From assembly GCA_934613505.1 (NCBI GenBank), contig CAKTTB010000009.1:1-64000 (forward strand): DNA of 64,000 bases, in the 5' to 3' direction. Below are positions 35,337 to 43,118 of the stretch, one piece after another. The DNA comes from an uncultured Oscillospiraceae bacterium (GTDB lineage: Bacteria; Bacillota; Clostridia; Oscillospirales; Oscillospiraceae). A program made the translations under genes and the position numbers. Numbering within the stretch: the first letter of the stretch is position 1; every line of letters begins with the position of its first letter. The notes under the pieces were generated by a model that had not been told where the DNA came from, did not search any database, and was given only the letters and a program-made list of their open reading frames with translations.

Positions 35337-36835
35337 GCCCGGTGACCTCCGATCTGTCCATTGCGCTGGCGGGCGGTTGCGCCGTCCTGAAAGCTCATGG
35401 CCTTGACGATGGCGTTTTTGCCGTATTTGTGCCGGATGGCCAGAATGGCTTCCTGCATCCGGCTCTCGCGCGCGAGCCGCAGCTGCTCGGATTGTGTCTG
35501 CGCTTCGTCGGAAAGAAAATCCAGCTGACGGTATTCCGCCTGCGCTGCCTGCTCGCGCGGCAGCGTGTGGTTCGCGGTGAGGTAGATCCGGCGCACGGGA
35601 AGCGCGGGATCCACGACGCGGTCAAAGAGCGCCGAGGCCGCCTGCGTGATCTGCCGGACGGACGCAGTGGGCGCGCCGAGATTCTCGGAGCCGTGCGCGG
35701 GCTTTGGTGTGCGCCGCCCGTAGCGGTCGGTCGTGACCGGCCCGCAATAGCGGCTCTGCGCGCCCGGCGCGGACAGGCCCTCCGCGTCATAGCCGACTGT
35801 CAGAACGAGCTGGTCTGTGACAAGCCCACGCTCAAACAGGTCGAGAGCCAGCGCATCCGCCATCTCGCGCAGCACGAGCCGCGCCTTGTCCGCGCGGTAT
35901 GCGCACTGTAAAACCTGACCGGAGCCGACGCTGGACGACGCGGGCCGGTAGCTCTTGATATCCGCCATCGTACACGGCTCCCAACCCCACGCGTGGTCGA
36001 TCAGCAGCTCCGCGTTGACGCCGAACATGCGGTAGAGCAGCTCCTCATTATAAAATGCGTCCGGCGCACCGGCCGAGCAGCGCGCAAGATCGCCCATCGT
36101 GTAAATGCCCTTCGCTTCCAGCTTCCGGGCGATGCCGGGACCGACGCGCCAGAAATCGGTCAGCGGCCGGTGCTGCCAGAGCGTTTTGCGGTACTGCAGC
36201 TCGTCCAGCTCGGCAATGCGCACGCCGTTTGCATCCGGCTGGGTGTGCTTGGCTTCAATGTCCATGGCGATCTTGGCAAGGTAGAGATTCGTGCCGATCC
36301 CGGCTGTGGCGGTGATGCCGGTCGTGCGGTAGACGTCAAGAATGATCTGCATGGCGAGCGCTCGTGGCGTGAGGCCCGTGTGCAGATACGGCGCGGCGTC
36401 GATAAACACCTCATCGATCGAGTAGACGTGCAGATCCTCCGGCGCGATGTATTTGAGATAGATCTGGTAGATCTGCGCGGAGGTCTGCATATAAAGGGCC
36501 ATCCGCGGCGGTGCGGTGATATAGTCCAGCGCAAGGGCGGGCTCCTTCCGAAGTGCGTCCGCATCGAAGCTGCTGCCGGAAAGCTGCCGCCTGGCGGCGG
36601 CCCGCCGCGCAGCATTGACGGCGGCCGCGCGCTGCACGACCTCAAACAGCCGCGCGCGCCCCGGAATGCCGTAGGCCTTGAGAGCGGGGGACACGGCAAG
36701 GCAGATGGTCTTTTCCGTCCGGCTCTTGTCCGCGACGACAAGATGCGTTCTCAGCGGATCCAGCCCGCGCGCCACGCATTCGACCGAAGCATAAAAGGAT
36801 TTCAGATCAATGGCAAGATAGCAGGGACCTGCCAT
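35333..36835 (-). CDS. Y-family DNA polymerase (UvrX/ImuB-like)
   Basis: The 500-residue protein shows the Y-polymerase palm: LAIDLKSFYASVE with the first catalytic Asp (about residue 9) and YSIDEVFID with Asp-Glu (about 138), then a thumb with helix-hairpin-helix (RVGPGIARKLEAKGI) and a little-finger domain. Such error-prone polymerases copy past damaged bases. The upstream LexA box points to SOS control. AAAGGAGGTG precedes the ATG. It forms an operon with the YolD-like gene. Confidence 0.92.
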   Translation of the reverse strand: MAGPCYLAIDLKSFYASVECVARGLDPLRTHLVVADKSRTEKTICLAVSPALKAYGIPGRARLFEVVQRAAAVNAARRAAARRQLSGSSFDADALRKEPALALDYITAPPRMALYMQTSAQIYQIYLKYIAPEDLHVYSIDEVFIDAAPYLHTGLTPRALAMQIILDVYRTTGITATAGIGTNLYLAKIAMDIEAKHTQPDANGVRIAELDELQYRKTLWQHRPLTDFWRVGPGIARKLEAKGIYTMGDLARCSAGAPDAFYNEELLYRMFGVNAELLIDHAWGWEPCTMADIKSYRPASSSVGSGQVLQCAYRADKARLVLREMADALALDLFERGLVTDQLVLTVGYDAEGLSAPGAQSRYCGPVTTDRYGRRTPKPAHGSENLGAPTASVRQITQAASALFDRVVDPALPVRRIYLTANHTLPREQAAQAEYRQLDFLSDEAQTQSEQLRLARESRMQEAILAIRHKYGKNAIVKAMSFQDGATARQRNGQIGGHRA

Positions 36836-36862
36836 ACCGCGTCACCTCCTTTGGATATGGAT

Positions 36863-36891
36863 ATGATACCACCGGAGGATGGTCTGGTCAA
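36863..36891 (-). promoter_or_regulatory. Promoter of the polymerase operon
   Basis: TTGACC (36891-36886) and TATCAT (36868-36863) on the minus strand with a 17-base spacer. Confidence 0.7.
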
Positions 36892-36899
36892 TAGAAAAT

Positions 36900-36913
36900 C
36901 GAAAATATGTTCG
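36900..36913. promoter_or_regulatory. LexA (SOS) box
   Basis: CGAAAATATGTTCG matches the Gram-positive LexA consensus CGAAC-N4-GTTCG with one mismatch. It lies 8 bases upstream of the -35 of the Y-family polymerase operon. Confidence 0.75.
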
Positions 36914-36971
36914 ACAAAAAGAAAGGAAGAACCCAGCGGCCTGCATCCGGACATGCAGGCCGCTGGGTGCA

Positions 36972-38804
36972 TCAGGATTCCGAGACCGGCCAATACGGGT
37001 CGAAGCCGAAGCCTTGCAGCGCCTTGACGGTCGCACTGGCGTCCAGTGGGATGGATTCGACGTACAGGCTGTCCGTTTCGCCCGGGACGTCGGCGGTGAC
37101 GGTGAAGATCAGGTTGAGCGGGGTATAGTTTCCGTTGTCGCTGGCCGTTCCGATGCCGCTGACGTCCTCCGCGCCGAGCCGTCCGGCGTCAATGTCCTGC
37201 CTGCAGGCGTCATAGACCGCCCACGCATCAAGACCGGTCAGCTCGCCGGTCTCATCTCCGGCGTTGGAATAGACGTAGCACGACAGCACGTTCTTTTCCG
37301 TGCGCGGCGTGTCGAAGCCCGTGCGGATGCGCACGCAGGTCGTGCTGTTATACAGAGAAGAGAACTGTGAGATGAGGCTGTCCGCCTGTGCGGCGTCGGC
37401 CTCGTCATAGACCACGCTGTAATACCGCTCCATGAGCTGCCCGTCCGCCATGCGGTAGGTGATGTAGAAGCTCTGCGTCTGATCCGTGCCGGTCTGATAG
37501 GCGGCCCGCCGGCGCTCCTGTGCGGCGCGGTTTTCCACCAGTGCGGTGTGCAGCGCCAGAACGTCGTCAATGTACGCGCCGTCGGCGGAGGTATACGAGC
37601 CGAAGTATTGCTCGTGCGTCAGCCCGGCGGCCAAAATCTCGCTGCGCTGCGGCAGATACCGGGAATAGCCGAACAGGTCAAACTCCGCCGCGCTGAACGC
37701 CAGCAGCAGCGCAAGACAGCATGCGCCGAACCCGATCCAGCCGCGCCGGAAGACATGGACGGTCTTCTGCAGCAGCATCTTTCCGGAGAAATAGCCCAGA
37801 AACGCGCCGATCATCAAAAACAGCAGCACGTACCAGAAATTATCCGCCGTATTGCTGGCCAGCAGCTCCATCAAAACTGCGCCGATCACCAGCGCGCAGC
37901 CGATCGTGAACGTATATAACGCGACCGGCCGCAGCCAGCCGACGGCGATCACGCTGCCGCTGCGCTCCATCTCGCGCCGCCGCAGCAGGAAAAACGCGCA
38001 CACGGCAAATAAAACGCCCGCCGCCGCAAGCAGCCCGAGGTAGCTCCAGCCGACCAGATGCGGGTTTATTTCATAGCCAAGCCCGCTGACATCCATCCAG
38101 TCGGCCTCAATGCGCAGCCCGCCCTGCAGCAGCCCCAGCAGCGGCGTGGCGCGCAGCGCAAGCTCGTGCATGCGTGTCGCCTGCGTATAAGGCATGCCAT
38201 AGACGAAGGTGTAGAGCAGCTGCTGCACGATGCTCTCCAGCACATAGACGGCGAAATTCAGGATCAGATACACGATCGGCATGGCCGCCATCTGCCCCAC
38301 GACCATGCACACAAGCACGGCGAAAGAATAAAAGAGCAGAAAGCCCAGCATCGCCGCGAGGAACATCTGCATGGCCGGCCAGAAGGCCGCCGCGCCGAAC
38401 CCCGCACCGACCGCCCACGAAAGGAGCGACGAAACAAGCGTCAGCCCCGCGTAGAAGAGCAGACCGGTCAGGTAGTGAGTCAGAAACAGCGTCTCGCGCC
38501 GGACGGGCAGGGCGGCGTAAAAGTAGGCGGTGTTTGTCCGGAACAGCCAGGAAAACTGCACCCATGCAAGAAGTCCGCCGAAGAGAAACGGCAAAACGGA
38601 AGCGTTCATCCGCGCGTAATCGAGCAGCGTCCGCTCGACCCGCGCAAAGAAATCCTCCGTGCAGACCGAGACCCCGCGGCAGTACGAGAGCAGCCGCAGC
38701 GGCAGCAGCAGACAGTAACAGGCAAGCAGGATCCACAGCGGCAGCGTCCGCCTGACGGACCTGCGGAAGACCGCCCGGTCAAAGCACGAGATTTTTAACG
38801 TCAT
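36972..38804 (-). CDS. ABC transporter permease with large extracytoplasmic domain
   Basis: The start is set at ATG 38804 (GGGAGGG 7 bases upstream), inside the 3' end of the ATPase gene; the longer frame overlaps more coding sequence and lacks a site. The 610-residue protein has about 11 hydrophobic segments (residues 20-420) and a hydrophilic C-terminal domain of about 190 residues, presumably outside the cell. It is the membrane partner of the adjacent YtrB-like ATPase. The first 150 residues resemble ABC-2-type permeases (AALPVRRETLFLTHYLTGLL). The substrate may be a cell-envelope-active antibiotic or an envelope component, by analogy with YtrABCDEF. Confidence 0.8.
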   Translation of the reverse strand: MTLKISCFDRAVFRRSVRRTLPLWILLACYCLLLPLRLLSYCRGVSVCTEDFFARVERTLLDYARMNASVLPFLFGGLLAWVQFSWLFRTNTAYFYAALPVRRETLFLTHYLTGLLFYAGLTLVSSLLSWAVGAGFGAAAFWPAMQMFLAAMLGFLLFYSFAVLVCMVVGQMAAMPIVYLILNFAVYVLESIVQQLLYTFVYGMPYTQATRMHELALRATPLLGLLQGGLRIEADWMDVSGLGYEINPHLVGWSYLGLLAAAGVLFAVCAFFLLRRREMERSGSVIAVGWLRPVALYTFTIGCALVIGAVLMELLASNTADNFWYVLLFLMIGAFLGYFSGKMLLQKTVHVFRRGWIGFGACCLALLLAFSAAEFDLFGYSRYLPQRSEILAAGLTHEQYFGSYTSADGAYIDDVLALHTALVENRAAQERRRAAYQTGTDQTQSFYITYRMADGQLMERYYSVVYDEADAAQADSLISQFSSLYNSTTCVRIRTGFDTPRTEKNVLSCYVYSNAGDETGELTGLDAWAVYDACRQDIDAGRLGAEDVSGIGTASDNGNYTPLNLIFTVTADVPGETDSLYVESIPLDASATVKALQGFGFDPYWPVSES

Positions 38805-39666
38805 AGCCGGTCCCTCCCAGTTCGTAGATGAATATTTCCTCCAAAGAAAGCGGCAGCAGGTCGCACAGCAGCGGCGCCCCGGCGGCAAGCGCGCCCGAGA
38901 CCTCCCGCGGATTGCCGCGGATGATGAGTGTCTGCACCCGGCCGAGCGTGCTTTGGTGCAGGATCTGCAGATCCTCCGGCAGCGGCTGGTCGCTGACGAG
39001 CTGCACCTTTACGATATTGTCCTGCAGGTCGGAAAGCGCGCGCTCGAGAAGCATTGTACCCTCGTGCATGATGCCGACATGGTCACAGATATCCTCCAGC
39101 TCGCGCAGGTTGTGGGACGAGACGAGGACCGTTGTGCCGTAGCCCGCCACGTCCTCCACGACAAGGCTCCAGATCTGACGGCGCATGACGGGGTCCAGAC
39201 CGTCGACCGGCTCGTCGAGGATCAGATAGTCCGGCCGGATGCACAGCGCCAGCCAGAAGGCCGCGTGCTTCTGCATGCCCTTGGAGAACCGCCGCAGCGG
39301 CGTCTTTTCCTCCAGCCGGAACACATCCCGCAGCGCATGGAACCGTGAAAGGTCGAAGCGCGGGTACATGGCGCGGTAAAAGGCGGCCAGATCCTGCACC
39401 GTTCCGCCGCCGAATACGCTCAGATCGTCAGGGATATAGCCGATACGGCTCTTGACCTCCGGATTTTCATAGACCGGCAGACCGCCGATGGTGACGCTGC
39501 CGGCATCGGGCCGGTAAATGCCCATGATGTGCCGGAGCGCGGTGGATTTGCCGGCGCCGTTGGAGCCGACAAGACCGTAGACCGCGCCCTGCGGCACGGT
39601 GAGCGACAGATCGTCCAGCGCTGTCTTTGTGCCGAAACGTTTGGTCACGTGGGAAAGCTCAATCAT
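38779..39666 (-). CDS. ABC transporter ATP-binding protein (YtrB type)
   Basis: The 295-residue ATPase has Walker A GSNGAGKST (about 35-43), the degenerate signature RRFSKGMQKHAAFW, Walker B YLILDEPVDGLDP and VSSHNLRELEDICDHVGIM. The C-terminal third is an extra domain common in drug and bacitracin-type exporters. It overlaps both neighbours (8 bases with the regulator, 26 with the permease), a tight three-gene operon. Confidence 0.9.
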   Translation of the reverse strand: MIELSHVTKRFGTKTALDDLSLTVPQGAVYGLVGSNGAGKSTALRHIMGIYRPDAGSVTIGGLPVYENPEVKSRIGYIPDDLSVFGGGTVQDLAAFYRAMYPRFDLSRFHALRDVFRLEEKTPLRRFSKGMQKHAAFWLALCIRPDYLILDEPVDGLDPVMRRQIWSLVVEDVAGYGTTVLVSSHNLRELEDICDHVGIMHEGTMLLERALSDLQDNIVKVQLVSDQPLPEDLQILHQSTLGRVQTLIIRGNPREVSGALAAGAPLLCDLLPLSLEEIFIYELGGTGYDVKNLVL

Positions 39667-40027
39667 TGGCAGCGTCCTCCTGTGTCAGAAGCTGTGTCAG
39701 CTGCGCCTGCGTCAGGCCGAGCGCGCGCAGCCGCTGTGCCGCGGCCAGGAACGCACCGACCGCCTGCTTTTTCTGCTGCTCGGCGATCTGGTCGACCTGC
39801 GCGACAAAGGAGCCTTTTCCGGCGACGGAGAGGATATACCCGTCCGCCTCCAGCTCCCGATAAGCGCGCTGGATGGTATTGGGATTGATAGCGAGCTGCC
39901 CGGCAAGCTCGCGCACCGACGGCAGACGGCTGCCCGGCGGCAGCGCGCCCGTCAGCATGAGCCTGCGCAGCTCAGACTGGATCTGCTCATAAATGGGGCG
40001 GGGATCGCGGTAGTTGATGGAGATCAC
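39659..40027 (-). CDS. GntR-family regulator, YtrA subfamily
   Basis: GTG at 40027 is chosen because AGGAGGTG lies 9 bases before it; upstream frame covers the promoter. The 122-residue product has the GntR winged helix (PIYEQIQSELRRLMLTGALP, LPSVRELAGQLAINPNTIQRAY, GYILSVAGKGSFV) and a short helical tail without a ligand domain, the layout of YtrA. YtrA-type proteins repress ABC exporter operons, and this gene heads such an operon. A perfect-arm operator overlaps its -10. Confidence 0.9.
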   Translation of the reverse strand: MISINYRDPRPIYEQIQSELRRLMLTGALPPGSRLPSVRELAGQLAINPNTIQRAYRELEADGYILSVAGKGSFVAQVDQIAEQQKKQAVGAFLAAAQRLRALGLTQAQLTQLLTQEDAAND

Positions 40028-40052
40028 AGAAGCGGCACCTCCTGACTGTATG

Positions 40053-40070
40053 AACTGTACTGGTACAGTT
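40053..40070. promoter_or_regulatory. YtrA-type operator
   Basis: AACTGTAC and GTACAGTT are perfect 8-bp inverted arms with a 2-base centre. They overlap the -10 region of the regulator gene, indicating autorepression of the ABC operon. Confidence 0.75.
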
Positions 40071-40096
40071 ATAGCATGCGCGGCAGGGTCTGTCAA
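40068..40096 (-). promoter_or_regulatory. Promoter of the YtrA-type ABC operon
   Basis: TTGACA (40096-40091) and TATAAC (40073-40068) on the minus strand with 17-base spacing; it overlaps the operator. Confidence 0.8.
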
Positions 40097-40123
40097 CGTG
40101 CGCGGCGAAATTTTCCCGCGGCG

Positions 40124-40152
40124 TTGACCGCGCCGCGCCGGTGCGCTAAAAT
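40124..40152 (+). promoter_or_regulatory. Promoter of the PNP operon
   Basis: TTGACC (40124-40129), 17-base spacer, TAAAAT (40147-40152). Divergent from the ABC operon promoter. Confidence 0.7.
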
Positions 40153-40182
40153 AAAACAAACTGAAAAAGGCAGGACGATCTT

Positions 40183-41010
40183 ATGAACGAACCGTTTGCA
40201 TTTTATGAAGAAAGCGCGGCGTATGTCCGCGCGCGCATGCCGTTTGCGCCGCAGATCGCGGTGATCCTCGGCTCGTCGCTCGGGCCGTTTGCGGAAAACC
40301 TCCGGGCTGCCGTCGAGATCGACTATCACGACATTCCCAATTTCCCTGTATCCACCGCGCCGGGCCATGCCGGAAAGCTGATCTTCGGCGAGCTGGGCGG
40401 GAAGAAGCTCGTGTGTCTTTCAGGCCGCTTCCACAGCTATGAGGGGTATGACTTTGCGCAGCTGACGCAGCCGGTGCGGCTTCTGAAGCAGCTCGGCGTG
40501 CGCACGCTCATCGTGACGAACGCCGCGGGCGGCGTGAACCTCGGCTATCGGCCGGGCGATTTCATGCTGATCGCCGATCAGATCAAGCTGAACGGGGCCA
40601 GCCCCCTGCGCGGACAGAATCTGGACGAATTTGGCCCGCGCTTTTTTGACACGACGCGCATGTACACGCCGGAGCTTCGCACGCTCGCGAAGCGCTGTGC
40701 GGCGGAGCTTGGGATCGACGTGAAGGAGGGTGTCTATTTCTTCATGCCCGGCCCGCAGTTTGAGACGCCTGCGGAGATCCGCGCCATCCGCATTCTGGGC
40801 GGCGACGCGGTCGGCATGTCCACGGTCACGGAAGCGCTGACGGCGGCGCACTGCGGCCTGCCGCTGCTGGGGATTTCCGTCATCACCAATATGGCGGCCG
40901 GCATCACGGGCGGCGCCGTGACCGGCGAGGAGGTCAATGAGACCGGCGCGGCTGTGGCGGAGCGCTTCAGCCGGTACTTAACAAAAATCGTGGAGGAGAT
41001 GGACGTATGA
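40183..41010 (+). CDS. punA: Purine nucleoside phosphorylase
   Basis: The 275-residue enzyme is a trimeric-type PNP: VILGSSLGPFAE phosphate-binding loop near residue 30, PGHAGKLIFGEL, LSGRFHSYEGYD, VTNAAGGVN, GPQFETPAEIR and GMSTVTEALTA. It converts inosine or guanosine and phosphate into the base and ribose-1-phosphate. It lacks the marks of MTA phosphorylase, but overlap of related substrate ranges cannot be excluded. It overlaps the next gene by ATGA. Confidence 0.93.
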   Translation: MNEPFAFYEESAAYVRARMPFAPQIAVILGSSLGPFAENLRAAVEIDYHDIPNFPVSTAPGHAGKLIFGELGGKKLVCLSGRFHSYEGYDFAQLTQPVRLLKQLGVRTLIVTNAAGGVNLGYRPGDFMLIADQIKLNGASPLRGQNLDEFGPRFFDTTRMYTPELRTLAKRCAAELGIDVKEGVYFFMPGPQFETPAEIRAIRILGGDAVGMSTVTEALTAAHCGLPLLGISVITNMAAGITGGAVTGEEVNETGAAVAERFSRYLTKIVEEMDV

Positions 41011-42077
41011 CACAGTTCCGGGCCGATAAAGACCTTGCATTTATGCTGCAGTATGAGAACGTCGCGTGGTATGACGCGGGCGAGGTGCGCATCCTTGACC
41101 GGCGGATCTATCCGGCGAAGATCGAGTTTGTTCGGTGCAAAACGCACGGCGAGGTCGCACAGGCGATCGCGGATATGGTGACGCAGAGCGCGGGGCCGTA
41201 TACCGCGGCGGCCATGGGCATGGCGCTGGCCGCCTATGAGTGCCGGGAAAAGTCCAAGGAGGAGCAGCTGGCCTTCCTGCGGGCGGCGGACGACACCATT
41301 TCCAACGCCCGGCCGACGACGGCGGGGCGCATGCGTATGATCTGCGACGGCTGCCTCCGGGCGGCGGAGCTTGCGCTGGAAGAAGGGCGGCCGGTCGATC
41401 TGGCCATCCGGGAGCATGCGGTGGACACGAACAACCGCCGCTACAGCAAGGTCAACGAGATCGCAAAGTATCTGGTGCCGCTTATCCCGGAGGGCGGGAC
41501 GGTCATGACGCAGTGCTTCGGCGAGACGATCGTCGGCATGATGCTGAAGGAAGCAAAGCTGGCCGGGAAGCAGTTCCGCCTGTTCTGCCCGGAGACGCGG
41601 CCGTATTTTCAGGGCGCGCGCCTGACGGCCACGGTCTGCCGCGACATGGGCTTTGACGTGACGGTCGTCACCGACAACATGCCCGCGTTCGTCATGGAGC
41701 GCGAGCATGTGGACGTGTTCACCTGCGCGGCGGATGCGATCTGCCTGGACGGCTATGTGGTCAACAAGGTCGGCACGCTGCAGATCGCCATCTGCGCCAA
41801 CCACTTTGGTATCCCGACCTTCGTGACCGGCGCGCCGGACATCGGCCACGAGACAAAGGAAACCGTCAAAATCGAAATGCGCGACCCGACCTTTACGCTG
41901 CAGGCCATGGGTGTGCGGACGGCGGCGGACGGTGTCAAGGGCTATTATCCCGCCTTTGACATGACCCCGCCCCACCTCATCTCCGGCATCGTGACCGACC
42001 GCGGCGTCTTCTCGCCGTTTGACCTGCACCGGTACTTCTCTGAGGGCGGAGAAGGGGAATACGAGACGGTCGTGTGA
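41007..42077 (+). CDS. MtnA/eIF2B-like sugar-phosphate isomerase homologue
   Basis: The 356-residue protein has the eIF2B/MtnA fold, with the catalytic Cys in VMTQCFGE (about residue 167) and Asp in AADAICLDGYVVNKVGT (about 243). The region that reads RGAPAIG in true methylthioribose-1-phosphate isomerases reads TQSAGPYTAAAMG here, so the substrate-contacting Arg is missing. It is translationally coupled to PNP, which makes ribose-1-phosphate. A role on a pentose phosphate derived from nucleosides is an inference; alternatives are ribose-1,5-bisphosphate isomerase-like enzymes or a non-catalytic homologue. Confidence 0.75.
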   Translation: MTQFRADKDLAFMLQYENVAWYDAGEVRILDRRIYPAKIEFVRCKTHGEVAQAIADMVTQSAGPYTAAAMGMALAAYECREKSKEEQLAFLRAADDTISNARPTTAGRMRMICDGCLRAAELALEEGRPVDLAIREHAVDTNNRRYSKVNEIAKYLVPLIPEGGTVMTQCFGETIVGMMLKEAKLAGKQFRLFCPETRPYFQGARLTATVCRDMGFDVTVVTDNMPAFVMEREHVDVFTCAADAICLDGYVVNKVGTLQIAICANHFGIPTFVTGAPDIGHETKETVKIEMRDPTFTLQAMGVRTAADGVKGYYPAFDMTPPHLISGIVTDRGVFSPFDLHRYFSEGGEGEYETVV

Positions 42078-42120
42078 GGCGGCGCATCAGCCAAAACGCC
42101 TTCCCCTGCGGGGACGGCCC

Positions 42121-42234
42121 GTGGCTCTCCCGTTGGGAGAGCTGTCGCCGCAGGCGACTGAGAGGGTTTTGGTTCAGCGTACCCTCTCCGTCTTCGCTTC
42201 GCTCAGCTACCTCTCCCAAAGGGAGAGGCAAGGG
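42121..42234. repeat. Dispersed palindromic repeat element, copy 2
   Basis: Same family as copies at 4941 and 60871: CTCTCCCGTTGGGAGAG at the left, GTCGCCGCAGGCGACTGAGAGGG, a short variable centre, ACCCTCTCCGTCTTCGCTTCG and CTCTCCCAAAGGGAGAG at the right. Same orientation as copy 3. Unlike the other two it has no 30-bp palindrome beside it. Confidence 0.8.
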
Positions 42235-42289
42235 GGCATGCAGGGAAAGTCAATTTCTGGTGCAAATCTATAGAAGACTTCCATACTTT

Positions 42290-42318
42290 TTGACATTTCT
42301 CTTTCCCCGTGCTACACT
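42290..42318 (+). promoter_or_regulatory. Promoter upstream of the 252-residue hypothetical gene
   Basis: TTGACA (42290-42295), 17-base spacer, TACACT (42313-42318), then AGGAGGA and ATG at 42345. Confidence 0.75.
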
Positions 42319-42344
42319 GAAAAGAAAAAACAGGAGGACAGTTC

Positions 42345-43103
42345 ATGTCGCTCATTCCGTATTATCTGCAATATTTATCCGAGATCTGCGAGGGGACGCG
42401 CAGGGCGCCGGAGGGCATTGTGCTGACGGAGCAGGAGGATCTCAAAAAGGCGCTGCAGCTGCAGGCGGAGATCAGCCGGATCGGCATTCCGGCGTTCGTC
42501 AGAGCCTGCGCGGAGGCCGACGGGACTGAGATCGCACAGGAGGAATATGACAGCTTTGACCCGGCGGAGCTGAACGCGGCGATCGCGCAGCTGGCTTCCG
42601 CCGCACAGCCGCAGCCGGAAAAAGCGCCGGAAGAAGCGCCGCAGGAGCCGGTCAAGACCGAGACGCGCGATATCTTCGAGGTGTTCCTCGACAGCGTGTG
42701 TCTGGATGAGAACCTGCTGGTCTACCTGATCGACATTCTCAAGCGGCACGCCGAGCCGGAGTTCACCAAGCTCTCGCACGCCGCGGCGCGGACGGAGCTG
42801 AAGCTGGACGATTTTCTCGCGTGGCTGGGCAACAAGGAGCTTCTTGGCAGTGAGGAAGAGCGCACCTGCGCCGCTATCATGGACAAATGCCTGTATCGGC
42901 TGGAGGCCGAGGGCGAGATGGAGCTGGCAGCCGCCCTTCTGTGCGGCGACGAGCAGACGTTCAAGCTCTTCCGCACGCAGGCGCCGGAGCTGGTCCATCT
43001 GCCGGACGCGACGTATGAATGGTACTGCAAAAATTATCTCGACAGCTATTACCCGGTCCGCTTCATTCTGCACCATCAGGGCATTGAATTTCCGCAGGCA
43101 TAA
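42345..43103 (+). CDS. Hypothetical helical protein
   Basis: I do not recognise this 252-residue protein. It is acidic and almost all helical. Residues 1-85 form one segment (IPYYLQYLSEICEG, AEISRIGIPAFVRACA), a Pro/Glu-rich linker spans about 90-107 (PEKAPEEAPQEP), and residues 108-252 form a second segment (FLDSVCLDENLLVYLIDILK, CAAIMDKCLYRLEAEGEMEL). No metal motif, signal peptide or membrane span is visible. It has its own strong promoter and lies 15 bases before the pyrophosphatase gene, so the two are cotranscribed. Confidence 0.75.
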   Translation: MSLIPYYLQYLSEICEGTRRAPEGIVLTEQEDLKKALQLQAEISRIGIPAFVRACAEADGTEIAQEEYDSFDPAELNAAIAQLASAAQPQPEKAPEEAPQEPVKTETRDIFEVFLDSVCLDENLLVYLIDILKRHAEPEFTKLSHAAARTELKLDDFLAWLGNKELLGSEEERTCAAIMDKCLYRLEAEGEMELAAALLCGDEQTFKLFRTQAPELVHLPDATYEWYCKNYLDSYYPVRFILHHQGIEFPQA

Positions 43104-43118
43104 GGAGGGAGCTTCTGC

